DNA of 64,000 nt from Bdellovibrionaceae bacterium UBA1609 (GCA_002321895.1 DCMZ01000016.1:138664-202663), one strand, 5' to 3'; counted from the first letter of the stretch, positions 1-8,533 are shown. The notes: generated by a model from the sequence alone, not told the origin. Translations and numbers: made by a program.

Positions 1-136
1 GCTCACTTAATTTTAGATCATTTAAATTTAAAATTACGACAGGATGTTCTGGATGGGTTTTTACTTCAGTTTCTGATTCCAATTCGACTTCAAAATCTTC
101 GTCTAAGACATTTTCATTTTTCTTATTGTGGTCCAT
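1..136 (-). CDS. N-terminal part of an unknown acidic protein (runs off the window)
   Basis: An open frame begins with ATG at 136 and stays open for 45 codons to the window edge. It starts MDHNKKNENVLDEDF and is rich in Glu and Asp up to about residue 27, then becomes more hydrophobic (HPVVILNLNDL). No signal peptide is visible and I do not recognise the family. There is no Shine-Dalgarno sequence before the ATG, but a good sigma-70 promoter lies so close that the transcript may be leaderless. The frame is supported by its length and by the promoter; the product is unknown. Confidence 0.55.
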   Translation of the reverse strand, partial: MDHNKKNENVLDEDFEVELESETEVKTHPEHPVVILNLNDLKLSE

Positions 137-172
137 GGATACATTATATTTAGATATTTAATAGAAGAACAA
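136..172 (-). promoter_or_regulatory. sigma-70-like promoter, possible leaderless start
   Basis: On the minus strand a TTGTTC -35 (167-172) is separated by 18 nt from a perfect TATAAT -10 (143-148). Only six bases separate the -10 from the ATG at 136, so the predicted transcription start falls on the A of the start codon. Seen in sequence; use as a promoter is inferred. Confidence 0.5.
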
Positions 173-217
173 GTCCAGCTCCTCGAGCAAAATTCTATTA
201 TAGCAATGTTTAAAAGT

Positions 218-242
218 AAAAAGGGGAGCTAAAAGCTCCCCT
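218..242 (-). terminator. Rho-independent terminator of the 274-1176 gene
   Basis: A perfect 8-bp stem GGGGAGCT (223-230) pairs with AGCTCCCC (234-241) around a 3-nt loop. Read on the minus strand it is followed by TTTTT and then further T-rich sequence. It lies 30 nt after the stop codon of the upstream minus-strand gene, the standard position for an intrinsic terminator. Confidence 0.85.
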
Positions 243-273
243 GAGATCAATGATGGATGGGTGTAAACCTTTT

Positions 274-1176
274 CTAGTGAAGAGGCTGTAGCACCACAGT
301 TATCTTATTTAAATTCACACGGCCATTGATAGATAGTTTCCAAGCGCCTTGTTGTCTGTATCGATCATGATTGCGTAGAATGACGTTGTCGAAACCACCT
401 GGGCTTTGAAAGTTTCCACTGGAAGCTGCGATTCGAGACATATCTTGAGATTGGCCAGCAACAAAAAGTTCAGCTGTGGCATGTCCCTGTCTTGATTTTG
501 CTTTTACATTCACTCTTACAAGTTTGTAATTATTGAGATTGATATTATGTTGTTGTCTCAATTCTCGCTTTAACCCAATATTTTGTCCACCTCTGATGAT
601 GGTGTTCATTGATAATTGGAGACGAAGGTTGCCGCCAGGTCCCATCTGTTTGCGTTCTACAACAACGATGAGGTTTTTAACTTTAACGTTACCCTGTAGG
701 TCTAACTGCCAAGTTTGGTTATTGCGGCGATTCCCTCTTCGGCCGTCACGTGCAATTAACACATGTGGGTTGAAGGAAGCAGGTCGGTCGTTATAGAAGT
801 TACGGCTGGACTGAACAGTAACTTGATCATGAAGTTGATGGCCTACAAAAAGTTTAGCTTGGGCTTGTCCATGTCTTGATTTAGCGACCAAATTCACTCG
901 AACGAGATCGAAGTGTTGCAAGTTCATGCCGGTCTGCCGCCGAACCAATTGCTTAAGGTGCAGAGTATTGTATCCCTGTAAATGTTGATTCAAAGGAATC
1001 CGCACTCTTTGCAAATTCTGTTGGTGGCCTCGTCCAGGGTTTATAAACCCAGATCCAATTCCTTCTAATGAACTGTCGATGATTCCACTGTTGATTCCCC
1101 GAATTTCACCCATTGATGGTAAAGCGGCACCCATGATCATCGCCAATGCTGCAACTATAATAGTTTTTGTCTTCAT
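274..1176 (-). CDS. Secreted two-repeat basic protein of unknown function
   Basis: A 300-residue protein with a Sec signal peptide (residues 1-23, hydrophobic core IIVAALAMIMGAALPS). The mature part holds two copies of one domain, roughly 57-176 and 184-298. Each contains a near-identical LVRVN-x-x-AKSR-x-G-x-A block (residues 91-106 and 219-234), a following LFV-x-G/H-Q segment, and a C-terminal beta-like strand ending in I-x-V-V-V/L. The protein is rich in Arg, Gln and Asn and has no Cys in the mature part. A strong SD (GAGGGGGG) precedes the ATG at 1176. It is monocistronic, with a sigma-54-type promoter at 1221-1237 and an intrinsic terminator downstream. I do not recognise the family; periplasmic or extracellular location is inferred from the signal peptide. 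Confidence 0.8.
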   Translation of the reverse strand: MKTKTIIVAALAMIMGAALPSMGEIRGINSGIIDSSLEGIGSGFINPGRGHQQNLQRVRIPLNQHLQGYNTLHLKQLVRRQTGMNLQHFDLVRVNLVAKSRHGQAQAKLFVGHQLHDQVTVQSSRNFYNDRPASFNPHVLIARDGRRGNRRNNQTWQLDLQGNVKVKNLIVVVERKQMGPGGNLRLQLSMNTIIRGGQNIGLKRELRQQHNINLNNYKLVRVNVKAKSRQGHATAELFVAGQSQDMSRIAASSGNFQSPGGFDNVILRNHDRYRQQGAWKLSINGRVNLNKITVVLQPLH

Positions 1177-1220
1177 ATTTCCCCCCTCTAAGATTTCTGA
1201 AAACTAACAATCTTGGGTAG

Positions 1221-1237
1221 AGCAGGGACCGTGCCAA
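1221..1237 (-). promoter_or_regulatory. sigma-54 (RpoN) promoter
   Basis: The minus strand reads TTGGCACGGTCCCTGCT. The invariant GG (-24) and GC (-12) are exactly 10 nt apart, and the -24 half is a full match to TTGGCACG. Only the first T of the -12 TTGC is replaced by C. The predicted start near 1210 gives a leader of about 35 nt before the ATG at 1176. Confidence 0.75.
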
Positions 1238-1336
1238 CTTCTGAAATCCAATCAGGAAGGGGGAGGCCGGTGTTTGGGGCCAAATTGATCTCAATGCATA
1301 TGAAAGTCTGGTGTCAGTTTATTTGTAACCGGTATG

Positions 1337-2122
1337 CTACTTTGTATTGAGTTTTGCCTTGTTCCACAAAAGTTCCTTTTCGCTCATGGAAAGATCACCC
1401 AGTGTCTTATCTGTGCCTGACAATTGATCAGTCATATAGACATATCTTTTTTCAAATCGTTGATTGGTTTTTCTGAGAGCCTGTTCCGGATCAATGCCTA
1501 AATGTCGTCCAATTTGGGCGAGGGTAAAAAGGCAATCGCCCAATTCGGCTTCAATGTCTTCTGTTTTTTCTGAAGTTATGGCTTCTTGAAGCTCAGCAAT
1601 TTCTTCATCTAATTTTCCAAAGACATCATCTGTGTGCGACCAATCAAATCCTACTTTTTTGGTTTTTTCTCCAATTTTTAAAGAGCCAGCTAGAGCTGGC
1701 AGGCTAGGAGGCAAATTAAATCCGGGCTTTTTTGGTTTCTCTTTGGCCTTGATCGCCTCCCAATTGTCTTTAACGGTTTGTGTGGAATCGGCTGTGTCAC
1801 TACTGAAAACATGCGGGTGGCGCCGTACCATTTTTTCACTGATGGATTCAATGACCTGGGATAGTTCAAATTTACTTTCCTGTTCTCCAACAATGCTGTT
1901 TAGGACGACCTGCAACAAGATATCACCCAATTCCTCCTTCATGAGTTCAACGTCGTCGAGATCCACGGCTTCTGCATATTCATGAGCCTCCTCAATAGCA
2001 TATTTTGCTAGACTTTTGTGGGTTTGCTCCTTATCCCAAGGGCAACCCTCTGGGCCGCGGAGAGCTTGGACGATCTGGACAAAAGAACTAAACTGAGTGA
2101 GATCTTTGGGTGGCTGAACCAT
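1337..2122 (-). CDS. mazG: Nucleoside triphosphate pyrophosphohydrolase MazG
   Basis: A 261-residue protein, close to the usual length of about 263. MazG hydrolyses (d)NTPs to NMP and pyrophosphate and acts as a house-cleaning enzyme. Two MazG domains are visible. The N-terminal one carries LRGPEGCPWDKEQTH and an EEAHE...EELGD metal-binding set; the C-terminal one carries DEEIAELQEA...EAELGD. The start is placed at the ATG at 2122 (MVQPPKDL) because AGGATAGG lies just before it; an in-frame ATG at 2152 would add ten residues. It is divergent from the phosphodiesterase gene at 2258. Confidence 0.92.
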   Translation of the reverse strand: MVQPPKDLTQFSSFVQIVQALRGPEGCPWDKEQTHKSLAKYAIEEAHEYAEAVDLDDVELMKEELGDILLQVVLNSIVGEQESKFELSQVIESISEKMVRRHPHVFSSDTADSTQTVKDNWEAIKAKEKPKKPGFNLPPSLPALAGSLKIGEKTKKVGFDWSHTDDVFGKLDEEIAELQEAITSEKTEDIEAELGDCLFTLAQIGRHLGIDPEQALRKTNQRFEKRYVYMTDQLSGTDKTLGDLSMSEKELLWNKAKLNTK

Positions 2123-2179
2123 TTTTCCTATCCTTTTTTTGTAATTTATCAATTACGGAGTCATTTCCAGGGGTTCTGC

Positions 2180-2208
2180 TTGTATCGAGGCTGTAATTTA
2201 CCGATATT
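2180..2208 (+). promoter_or_regulatory. Candidate sigma-70 promoter for the pgpH-ybeY unit
   Basis: TTGTAT (2180-2185), 17-nt spacer, GATATT (2203-2208), about 50 nt upstream of the ATG at 2258 in the divergent region with mazG. Moderate match only. Confidence 0.35.
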
Positions 2209-2257
2209 ACTTATATATACAACTGTAGAAGCGACTGGCAATAAATGAGACTCAATA

Positions 2258-4663
2258 ATGGCTAAAAAGAGCAAAAAAAATAAGAGTTCGGGACCAGTGA
2301 AGTTTCGCTCAAAATATCAGGATCACTCACAGAGATTTAGAGAATGGGTGGATGATTTAGGTTTCGAGCAAACTTTTCTAGGCCGAGTTACGCTCAATTT
2401 AGAGAAGAGATTTCATATTCGAAAATCAGGGTTGTTGTTTCTTTATTGTCTCTTGCTAGCCTTTTTCATTTTTGCTGATTTCGAATTTCAACAAACCGCT
2501 CAAGTGGGGCAAATTGCTAAAACCGATTACAAGTCGCCCATTACGTTTACTATGGTGGACGAGGTGTCCACTCAGAAAAAACGAGAAGAAGCTGAATCTG
2601 CTGTGCCTCCGATTTTTGACTATGATCCAGATGCGTTTAGGGATGTAACTGGTCCTGTATATATTGCTTTTAGAGAACTTCGGTCTGAAGTTAAGAAAGT
2701 AAGGTGGCCAAAAAATGATATTCAGCGAGAAGAGCAGGTTAAAGACTTTTTAACCAATAAGCCTCGCTTTGAAGAATTATTAGAGCGCAAAGTCACAAAC
2801 CGTTTGTTTGAATGGCTAGTTGAACGTCAATTTAGTGTGCGCATCGAGAATGTAGTGAAGAACGCTCTTGAAGAGTGGACCAGTTACAAGATTATCGATG
2901 CACCCGTTAATGTGATTCAGGATAAGAGTCGCCCACTTTTATTGAAGGTAGTGGATAATAAAGAAGAAGAGTTGTCTACAGAGATACAGGCTTTCTATCG
3001 AGACATGAAAGATATCCAGAATGCAGACGATTTTTCGGTCAAAGACATTAGGGGATCTAACCGTCTTAACAGCAGAGATCGGCGCAATACATTGGCTCTG
3101 ACCAAATCTTTGCTATTTGCTAATGTCACCTATAATAAGAGTGAAACCTCTGTTCGCAGGGAGAAGGCTCGAGAAGAAGTTCTTCCTGTACAAATTTCAA
3201 TTAAAAAGAATCAGTCCATTGTAACGCGTGGAAGTGTGATTCAGCCCATTCACGTTACTATTTTTAATGAGATTAAAAAGCGTAAGTCGGTACGACGAGT
3301 GGATTTCATATCTCTTGTGGCGGCCATGTTTTTTGCCTGTGCGGTTTTGGTGTTCTTCTCTTACACGCGAAGATTTACTTTGAATCGGATTCGAGTGGAC
3401 GAGCGGGATCTCACTGCTATGGGTGTGGTTGTGCTTGCCATGGTCATCATTAACAAATTCTTTATGTTTGTAATGGAGTCCGCTTTTGTATCTAAATTTG
3501 GACTTTCACCTACGGTATTTATGTATGCAGCGCCTGTAGCAGCAGCACCTATGATTGTAGGTATGTTGGTTGTGAGTGGGGAATTGGTTTGGCTCTTCAC
3601 CGTTTTTGTTTCCATTGTTTTTGCCATTATGGTGGATATGAATTTCTCCATGTTTATTATGTCCTGTGTGGGCGGGGTCGCTGCTGTACGGGGGATTCAT
3701 AACTGTGAAAAGCGTAACGATATTTACTGGGCGGGCTTGAGAACAGGGGTTGTGAATGCACTCGTAGTGATGCTCCTGACCTCACTTACAAAAGTAGGCA
3801 CAGCGGGCATCTATAACGAGATCTTTTCCAACGCTTTGGCTGGATTTGCTGGTGGGATACTTTCGGCCTTTATCGTGATGATTATCATTCCATTGTTGGA
3901 GTCTATTTTTAATTACACTACGGATCTTAAATTATTGGAGCTATCAAATTTAAGTCATCCTTTGATGCAGGAGATGGTGGTAAAAGCACCAGGTACCTAT
4001 CACCATTCACTTGTTGTTGGGTCCATGTGTGAAGCGGGAGCCAAAGAGATAGGAGCAAATGCCCTGTTGGCAAAAGTGATGGCCTATTATCATGATATTG
4101 GGAAAATGGATCATGCGCAGTACTTTATTGAGAATCAGCGACCTGGGCAAAATCCACATGATCATATTTCTCCCTACATGAGTAAAACCATTTTGGTGGC
4201 CCATGTTAAAGATGGGGCCGAACTGGGTATCCGGCATAAGTTGGGTCGTCCTATTATTGACGGAATTTTACAACACCACGGTACCACATTGATATCCTAT
4301 TTTTATAACAAAGCCATGGAAGAGTCCGATGAAGATCACGATTACGTGGAAGAAAGTGATTTTCGATACCCAGGTCCTAAGCCTCAGTTTAAAGAAGCGG
4401 CCTTGGTGATGTTAGCAGATAGTATTGAGGCGGCAGCTAGGTCCTTAGAGGATCCTACTCCGGCCAGATTACAAAATATTGTTCAAAGTATCATTCAGGG
4501 TAAGTTCTTAGATGGGCAGTTGTCGGATTGCGATTTAACGTTACAAGATCTTTCGATCATCGAAGAGGCTTTTGAGCATGTGATCTTAGCCATGTACCAT
4601 CAGCGGGTTGAGTACCCGGGGCAAAACTCTAATTCCGAGAGTAAGCTTAAAGGCGTTAGATAG
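2258..4663 (+). CDS. pgpH: 7TM-HD family membrane phosphodiesterase (PgpH-like)
   Basis: An 801-residue membrane protein with the layout of the 7TMR-HD family. It has a basic cytoplasmic N-terminus, one transmembrane helix (about 52-72), a large extracytoplasmic domain to about 345, a multi-helix membrane region (about 348-560) and a cytoplasmic HD domain. The HD domain shows HH in GTYHHSLVVG (about residue 580) and the HD pair in YYHDIGKMDH (about 611), followed by HHG and a late Asp in LADSIEAAARS. In other bacteria this family hydrolyses cyclic di-AMP to pApA; that substrate is a family inference here. No clear SD precedes the ATG. ybeY follows after 11 nt, a common pairing. Confidence 0.88.
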   Translation: MAKKSKKNKSSGPVKFRSKYQDHSQRFREWVDDLGFEQTFLGRVTLNLEKRFHIRKSGLLFLYCLLLAFFIFADFEFQQTAQVGQIAKTDYKSPITFTMVDEVSTQKKREEAESAVPPIFDYDPDAFRDVTGPVYIAFRELRSEVKKVRWPKNDIQREEQVKDFLTNKPRFEELLERKVTNRLFEWLVERQFSVRIENVVKNALEEWTSYKIIDAPVNVIQDKSRPLLLKVVDNKEEELSTEIQAFYRDMKDIQNADDFSVKDIRGSNRLNSRDRRNTLALTKSLLFANVTYNKSETSVRREKAREEVLPVQISIKKNQSIVTRGSVIQPIHVTIFNEIKKRKSVRRVDFISLVAAMFFACAVLVFFSYTRRFTLNRIRVDERDLTAMGVVVLAMVIINKFFMFVMESAFVSKFGLSPTVFMYAAPVAAAPMIVGMLVVSGELVWLFTVFVSIVFAIMVDMNFSMFIMSCVGGVAAVRGIHNCEKRNDIYWAGLRTGVVNALVVMLLTSLTKVGTAGIYNEIFSNALAGFAGGILSAFIVMIIIPLLESIFNYTTDLKLLELSNLSHPLMQEMVVKAPGTYHHSLVVGSMCEAGAKEIGANALLAKVMAYYHDIGKMDHAQYFIENQRPGQNPHDHISPYMSKTILVAHVKDGAELGIRHKLGRPIIDGILQHHGTTLISYFYNKAMEESDEDHDYVEESDFRYPGPKPQFKEAALVMLADSIEAAARSLEDPTPARLQNIVQSIIQGKFLDGQLSDCDLTLQDLSIIEEAFEHVILAMYHQRVEYPGQNSNSESKLKGVR

Positions 4664-4674
4664 GCGTACACTCG

Positions 4675-5100
4675 ATGGATCTTTCAATAGTTAATCAATC
4701 TCAAATGAGAATTCCTCGAAAATACATAGAAGGGGCCATTGAGTTTTTCATTAAAAACTCACCGGCAAAGCATAAGAAGGAACTGAGCCAGGAACTTTCC
4801 ATTGTTTTTATTGATCAGCGGACAGCAAAAAAACTCAATAGAGAAAGTCGTGGCAAGGATTACGCCACGGACGTTTTGAGTTTCGAAGGCTTTCCAGGGT
4901 CTTTGGGGGAGTTGGTGTTATGTCCAGAAGTGATTCAGCGGCAGTCCAAAGAACATGGATTTTCATTTCGAGATGAAGCTGTCTACCTGATTTTTCATGG
5001 CGTTTTACACCTGCTTGGATATGAACATGAGAGTAATGAGAATGATGCCAAAAGAATGTTTCGGTTACAGGATCGCATTTTTCAAAGCTTTCTCGATTAA
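4675..5100 (+). CDS. ybeY: Endoribonuclease YbeY, rRNA maturation factor
   Basis: A 141-residue protein with the UPF0054 zinc signature HGVLHLLGYEH near residue 106, whose three His bind the catalytic metal. YbeY takes part in 16S rRNA 3'-end maturation and ribosome quality control. RESRGKDYATDVLSF in the middle is also typical of the family. It follows the PgpH-like gene by 11 nt and is probably co-transcribed with it. Length is normal. Confidence 0.93.
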   Translation: MDLSIVNQSQMRIPRKYIEGAIEFFIKNSPAKHKKELSQELSIVFIDQRTAKKLNRESRGKDYATDVLSFEGFPGSLGELVLCPEVIQRQSKEHGFSFRDEAVYLIFHGVLHLLGYEHESNENDAKRMFRLQDRIFQSFLD

Positions 5101-5158
5101 CCAAGTAGACAGTAAAATAATGCTAGTTATATCTCTGAATCCATGATTCCATTTCATT

Positions 5159-5392
5159 ATGGATATTTATGAAGAATTAGCTGAAGCTATCTTGGCCATT
5201 AAGTCAGATAAAAATTTAAAAGAAAGTTTCTTGAAAATTCTGGAAGTCGGATCCTATTCACAACAGGTACGAGTCGAAAAAATCTATAATGAAGTTATAA
5301 AGTTTGATCCACCAGCGGAAGTGACTTTGGTGTTGAACCTGCTTAAAGACGACAAAATAGCTAACTTAGTTTATCGGGAACTCGCTCAATAA
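5159..5392 (+). CDS. Small acidic helical protein, unknown
   Basis: A 77-residue frame starting MDIYEELAEAILAI. It is mostly amphipathic helix by composition, with Leu/Ile/Val heptad-like spacing and many Glu and Lys, no Cys and no signal peptide. No SD precedes the ATG at 5159, which weakens the start assignment. It sits between ybeY and prfB on the same strand. I do not recognise a family. Coding status is supported by an amino-acid composition like its neighbours and by the lack of any competing frame. Confidence 0.6.
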   Translation: MDIYEELAEAILAIKSDKNLKESFLKILEVGSYSQQVRVEKIYNEVIKFDPPAEVTLVLNLLKDDKIANLVYRELAQ

Positions 5393-5468
5393 AATCCGTC
5401 CGACAGATGTGCCGGTTAGGGTTTAGGAATTTTATTGATTTATGACGCATCAGACAGTGGTCAATCCA

Positions 5469-5497
5469 TTGTACCGCTCAGTGTCTTTGGGTATAAA
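5469..5497 (+). promoter_or_regulatory. sigma-70 promoter of prfB
   Basis: TTGTAC (5469-5474), 17-nt spacer, TATAAA (5492-5497). Transcription would begin near 5504, just before the AAGGAG ribosome-binding site at 5506-5511, giving a very short leader before the GTG at 5518. Confidence 0.6.
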
Positions 5498-5517
5498 AGG
5501 GCTACAAGGAGTTTGTC

Positions 5518-6643
5518 GTGTCTATTGCTGCGCAGTTACCAGAATATAAATCTAAAATACAAAGCCTGAAAACGAAGAACCTTGAACTTCGGGGGTATCT
5601 TTGACATCGACGCCAAGCTAAAGCGTCTCGAAGAGCTCGATAGAGCTTCACAAAACCCCGATATTTGGAACAATCCCAAAGAAATGCAGAAAATCGAAAA
5701 GGAAAAGTCCACGCTAGCTAAGGTAGTTGGAGACTGGGAAAAGATTGAAGGCCAGTTGGGTGATTTCGACGTTCTTGTGGAAATGTCAGAGGCCGGAGAC
5801 GAGGAATCCTTTGGTGAATTGGAGCGAGAGTATCCAGGTGTAGAGAACGCCATCGGTGAATTGGAAACCCAGAGTCTGCTCAATGGAGAGATGGACAGTA
5901 GCAGCGCTTACCTCACTGTGAACTCAGGTGCCGGTGGTACAGAGGCCTGTGATTGGGCCGGGATGATTATGAGAATGTATTCTCGGTTCGCTGAAAAAAG
6001 TGGTTGGAAGGTTGGCGTTGTTGAGATGACCGACGGAGACGAGGCGGGGATCAAATCGGTGACTTTGCATATTGAAGGCCCTTATGCTTATGGCTTGCTA
6101 AAGGCAGAAAATGGCGTTCATCGGCTGGTGCGTATTTCCCCATTCGATTCCAATGCTCGACGACATACAAGTTTTGCAGCCGTTCATGCATGGCCAGAAG
6201 TGGATGATGATGTAGATGTAGAGGTGAAAAACGAAGATCTACGCATTGATACCTACCGTGCCAGCGGTAAGGGTGGACAGCATGTTAACAAGACGGATTC
6301 GGCAGTGCGGATGACTCATGAACCCAGTGGGATTGTGGTGCAGTGCCAGAGTGAGAGAAGCCAAATTCAAAACCGTGAAAAATGTATGAAGATGTTGAAA
6401 GCGGCTCTTTTTGAAAAAGAAATGGAGCGTAGGCAGGCTGAGAAAGAGGCGACAGAGTCGCAAAAGAAAGCCAACGAGTGGGGCTCGCAAATACGCTCCT
6501 ATGTGCTGCATCCCTATCAAATGGTAAAAGACCATAGAACCAACTTTGAATCAGGTAATCCCCAAAATGTTTTAGATGGTGATCTTTCAAAATTTGTCGA
6601 ATCCTTTTTGAAGGAACAAGCTGGCGGTGGGGAGGCCAACTAG
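5518..6643 (+). CDS. prfB: Peptide chain release factor 2, with programmed +1 frameshift
   Basis: RF2 recognises UGA and UAA and releases the finished peptide. The gene is read in two frames. A GTG start at 5518, six nt after AAGGAG, opens a 28-codon leader that stops at an in-frame TGA (5602-5604). The site reads CGGGGGTATCTTTGAC: a GGGGG element before CTT-TGA-C, the classic RF2 autoregulatory slip site. A +1 slip resumes at GAC (5603) and gives about 374 residues in all. SPF in VRISPFDSN (about residue 206) is the RF2 stop-codon-reading tripeptide, and GGQ in SGKGGQHVNK (about 248) is the catalytic motif. A prediction starting at 5582 misses the leader. The 1-nt overlap with lolC suggests co-transcription. 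Confidence 0.95.
5590..5605 (+). promoter_or_regulatory. Programmed +1 ribosomal frameshift site of prfB
   Basis: The sequence CGGGGGTATCTTTGAC combines an internal SD-like GGGGG, a slippery CTT codon and an in-frame TGA followed by C. When RF2 is scarce the ribosome pauses at TGA and slips +1, which restores RF2 synthesis. This differs from the E. coli site only by CGG instead of AGG in the upstream codon. Confidence 0.93.
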
Positions 6644-7866
6644 TGTTTAAACTTTGGTTGGCTTGGCGCTATTTAACCTCCAGGCAAAATCGATTTAGCT
6701 TAACTTCGAGTCTCGGAGTGATTGGGTTGTCCATTGGTGTGGCAAGTTTATTCGTTTCTATGGCCGTGGTGAGTGGCTACGAAACCACCTTGAAACAAAA
6801 TATCATAGATGTCTCTGGTCATTTGCTTGTGATTAAACGTCGAGCTGAATCTCAAGATATGGAATTGATTAGGGAAGAACTGGGTGGTCAGATCAAAGAG
6901 CCTTTTGAGTTGTCGCCATACATTTGGTTGGAGGGACTCATAGCCCATGGAGGAGCCTTAACTGGGATCTTTTTAGAGGGCGCCGTACATGAGGAACTCA
7001 ACAAAGTTTTGAATATAGAACATAGAATTGTTGAGGGAGCTTTTAATTTAGAGACACAGGGGAGTGTTCCTGGAGCTATTATTGGAAAGGGGCTTGCTCA
7101 AAGATTTAAATTGTCAGTGGGGGATGAGTTTAAAGTCGTGATTCCCTTCGCTGCGGAATTACAAACGGGAAGCTTTCAGCGTAAAATTAAAACATTCCAA
7201 GTGACCGGAGTGTTGGAACTCGGGCGACATGAGTATAACCAACGGTACATCATGACAGAAATGAGTGTGGCCAAATCTCTTTTGGAAAATCCTGAGCGCA
7301 TCTCCGGTGTAAGGGTGGCTTTGCAGAATGAAGACAATGCTGATGCCTATAAACAAAATATAAATACGCATTTGGGTTACCCGTATTGGGCTAAATCCTG
7401 GAGGGATCATGAGCGAAATATTTTTCGTGCCGTTCAATTAGAGAAATTCGTAATTTTCTTAGTGATCTTTATAATGGTTATAGCGGCCTGCTTTAATATT
7501 TCGAGTACTCTTTATGTGAGCGTATTTCGACGATATGCCGATATAAGTATTTTTAAATCTATGGGTTTTAGTGGCAGACAGGTGACATACCTGTTTTCTT
7601 TGCAGGGGCTTCTGATTGGTTTTATTGGCTCCATAGCCGGGTTGATTTTGGGACTTATTCTATGTAGCTTATTTCTGCTTCTCCAGACTTGGTTTCCATT
7701 GATTCCAAGTGAAACCTATAGAGTGTCTTTTATTTCTGTTGATTTTCGGTGGGAAGATATATGCCTGATAGTTGGGTCCAGTATGATTATTTGTTTTTTT
7801 GCGACGTTATTTCCCGCATTGCGTGGGGCTCGTCTCAATCCGGTGGAAGGTCTACGTTATGAATAG
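6643..7866 (+). CDS. lolC: Lipoprotein-releasing ABC permease LolC/E-type
   Basis: A 407-residue permease with the LolC/FtsX layout: an N-terminal transmembrane helix (about 20-45), a periplasmic domain of about 220 residues, and three more helices near 270-295, 322-347 and 375-397. The N-terminal motif LAWRYLTSRQ and the C-terminal FPALRGARLNPVEGLRYE are typical. With LolD it extracts lipoproteins from the inner membrane for transfer to the outer membrane. Start is GTG at 6643, overlapping the prfB stop by one base. Only one permease gene is present, so it may act as a homodimer (LolF-like); that is inference. Confidence 0.9.
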   Translation: MFKLWLAWRYLTSRQNRFSLTSSLGVIGLSIGVASLFVSMAVVSGYETTLKQNIIDVSGHLLVIKRRAESQDMELIREELGGQIKEPFELSPYIWLEGLIAHGGALTGIFLEGAVHEELNKVLNIEHRIVEGAFNLETQGSVPGAIIGKGLAQRFKLSVGDEFKVVIPFAAELQTGSFQRKIKTFQVTGVLELGRHEYNQRYIMTEMSVAKSLLENPERISGVRVALQNEDNADAYKQNINTHLGYPYWAKSWRDHERNIFRAVQLEKFVIFLVIFIMVIAACFNISSTLYVSVFRRYADISIFKSMGFSGRQVTYLFSLQGLLIGFIGSIAGLILGLILCSLFLLLQTWFPLIPSETYRVSFISVDFRWEDICLIVGSSMIICFFATLFPALRGARLNPVEGLRYE

Positions 7867-8533
7867 TGTGATTTTACAGGCGCGAAATATCACAAAAAAC
7901 TATATGCAAGGGTCGACTCAGCTAGAAATCCTTAAGGGAATTGATTTGGAAGTCGGCGAAGGAGAGGATCTATGCATTGTGGGAGCCTCCGGCGCTGGTA
8001 AAAGTACTTTGATGCATTTACTCGGGACATTGGATCGTCCGACTTCTGGAGATGTATTATTTAGAGGTCAAAACTTGTTTCAAAAGAACGAAGATCAATT
8101 GTCCGAATTTAGAAATCGAAACATGGGCTTTGTCTTTCAATTTCATCACCTTCTCAGTGAATTTACCGCTCTGGAAAACGTAATGATGCCGGCGCGGATA
8201 GGTAACGATTCCATTGGAAAGGCTAAAGAAAAAGCCCTCACTTTGTTGGATAAAATGAGTCTATCACATCGATCGCATCATTATCCTTCAGAGCTTAGCG
8301 GTGGGGAGCAGCAGCGAGTGGCCATAGCCAGAGCCCTTATGAATAATCCCGATGTTCTATTTGCTGATGAGCCTACTGGTAACTTGGATTCCAAAACCTC
8401 TAGTATGATTCAGGATCTCTTTTTTCAACTCAAAGAGGAGTTTTCACTGACATTGGTGGCTGTGACTCACGACACACATTTTGCTCAAAGTTTCACCAGA
8501 ACTTTGCGGATGGAAGATGGTCATTGGGTATAA
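7859..8533 (+). CDS. lolD: Lipoprotein-releasing ABC ATPase LolD
   Basis: A 224-residue ABC ATPase. Walker A is GASGAGKST (about 42-50), the signature is LSGGEQQRVAIARAL, and Walker B is VLFADEPTGNLDS. The Q-loop region FQFHHLLSEFTALENV is typical of the MacB/LolD group. The start is the ATG at 7859, overlapping the lolC stop (ATGAATAG); an in-frame upstream start at 7799 lies inside lolC and is unlikely. It supplies energy to LolC. The following bamA group also serves the outer membrane. Confidence 0.93.
   Translation: MNSVILQARNITKNYMQGSTQLEILKGIDLEVGEGEDLCIVGASGAGKSTLMHLLGTLDRPTSGDVLFRGQNLFQKNEDQLSEFRNRNMGFVFQFHHLLSEFTALENVMMPARIGNDSIGKAKEKALTLLDKMSLSHRSHHYPSELSGGEQQRVAIARALMNNPDVLFADEPTGNLDSKTSSMIQDLFFQLKEEFSLTLVAVTHDTHFAQSFTRTLRMEDGHWV

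Noticed and set aside
3361..3700. Minus-strand frames inside the PgpH-like gene
   Set aside because: They lie opposite transmembrane helices, and their Thr/Asn-rich composition is the usual artefact of that.
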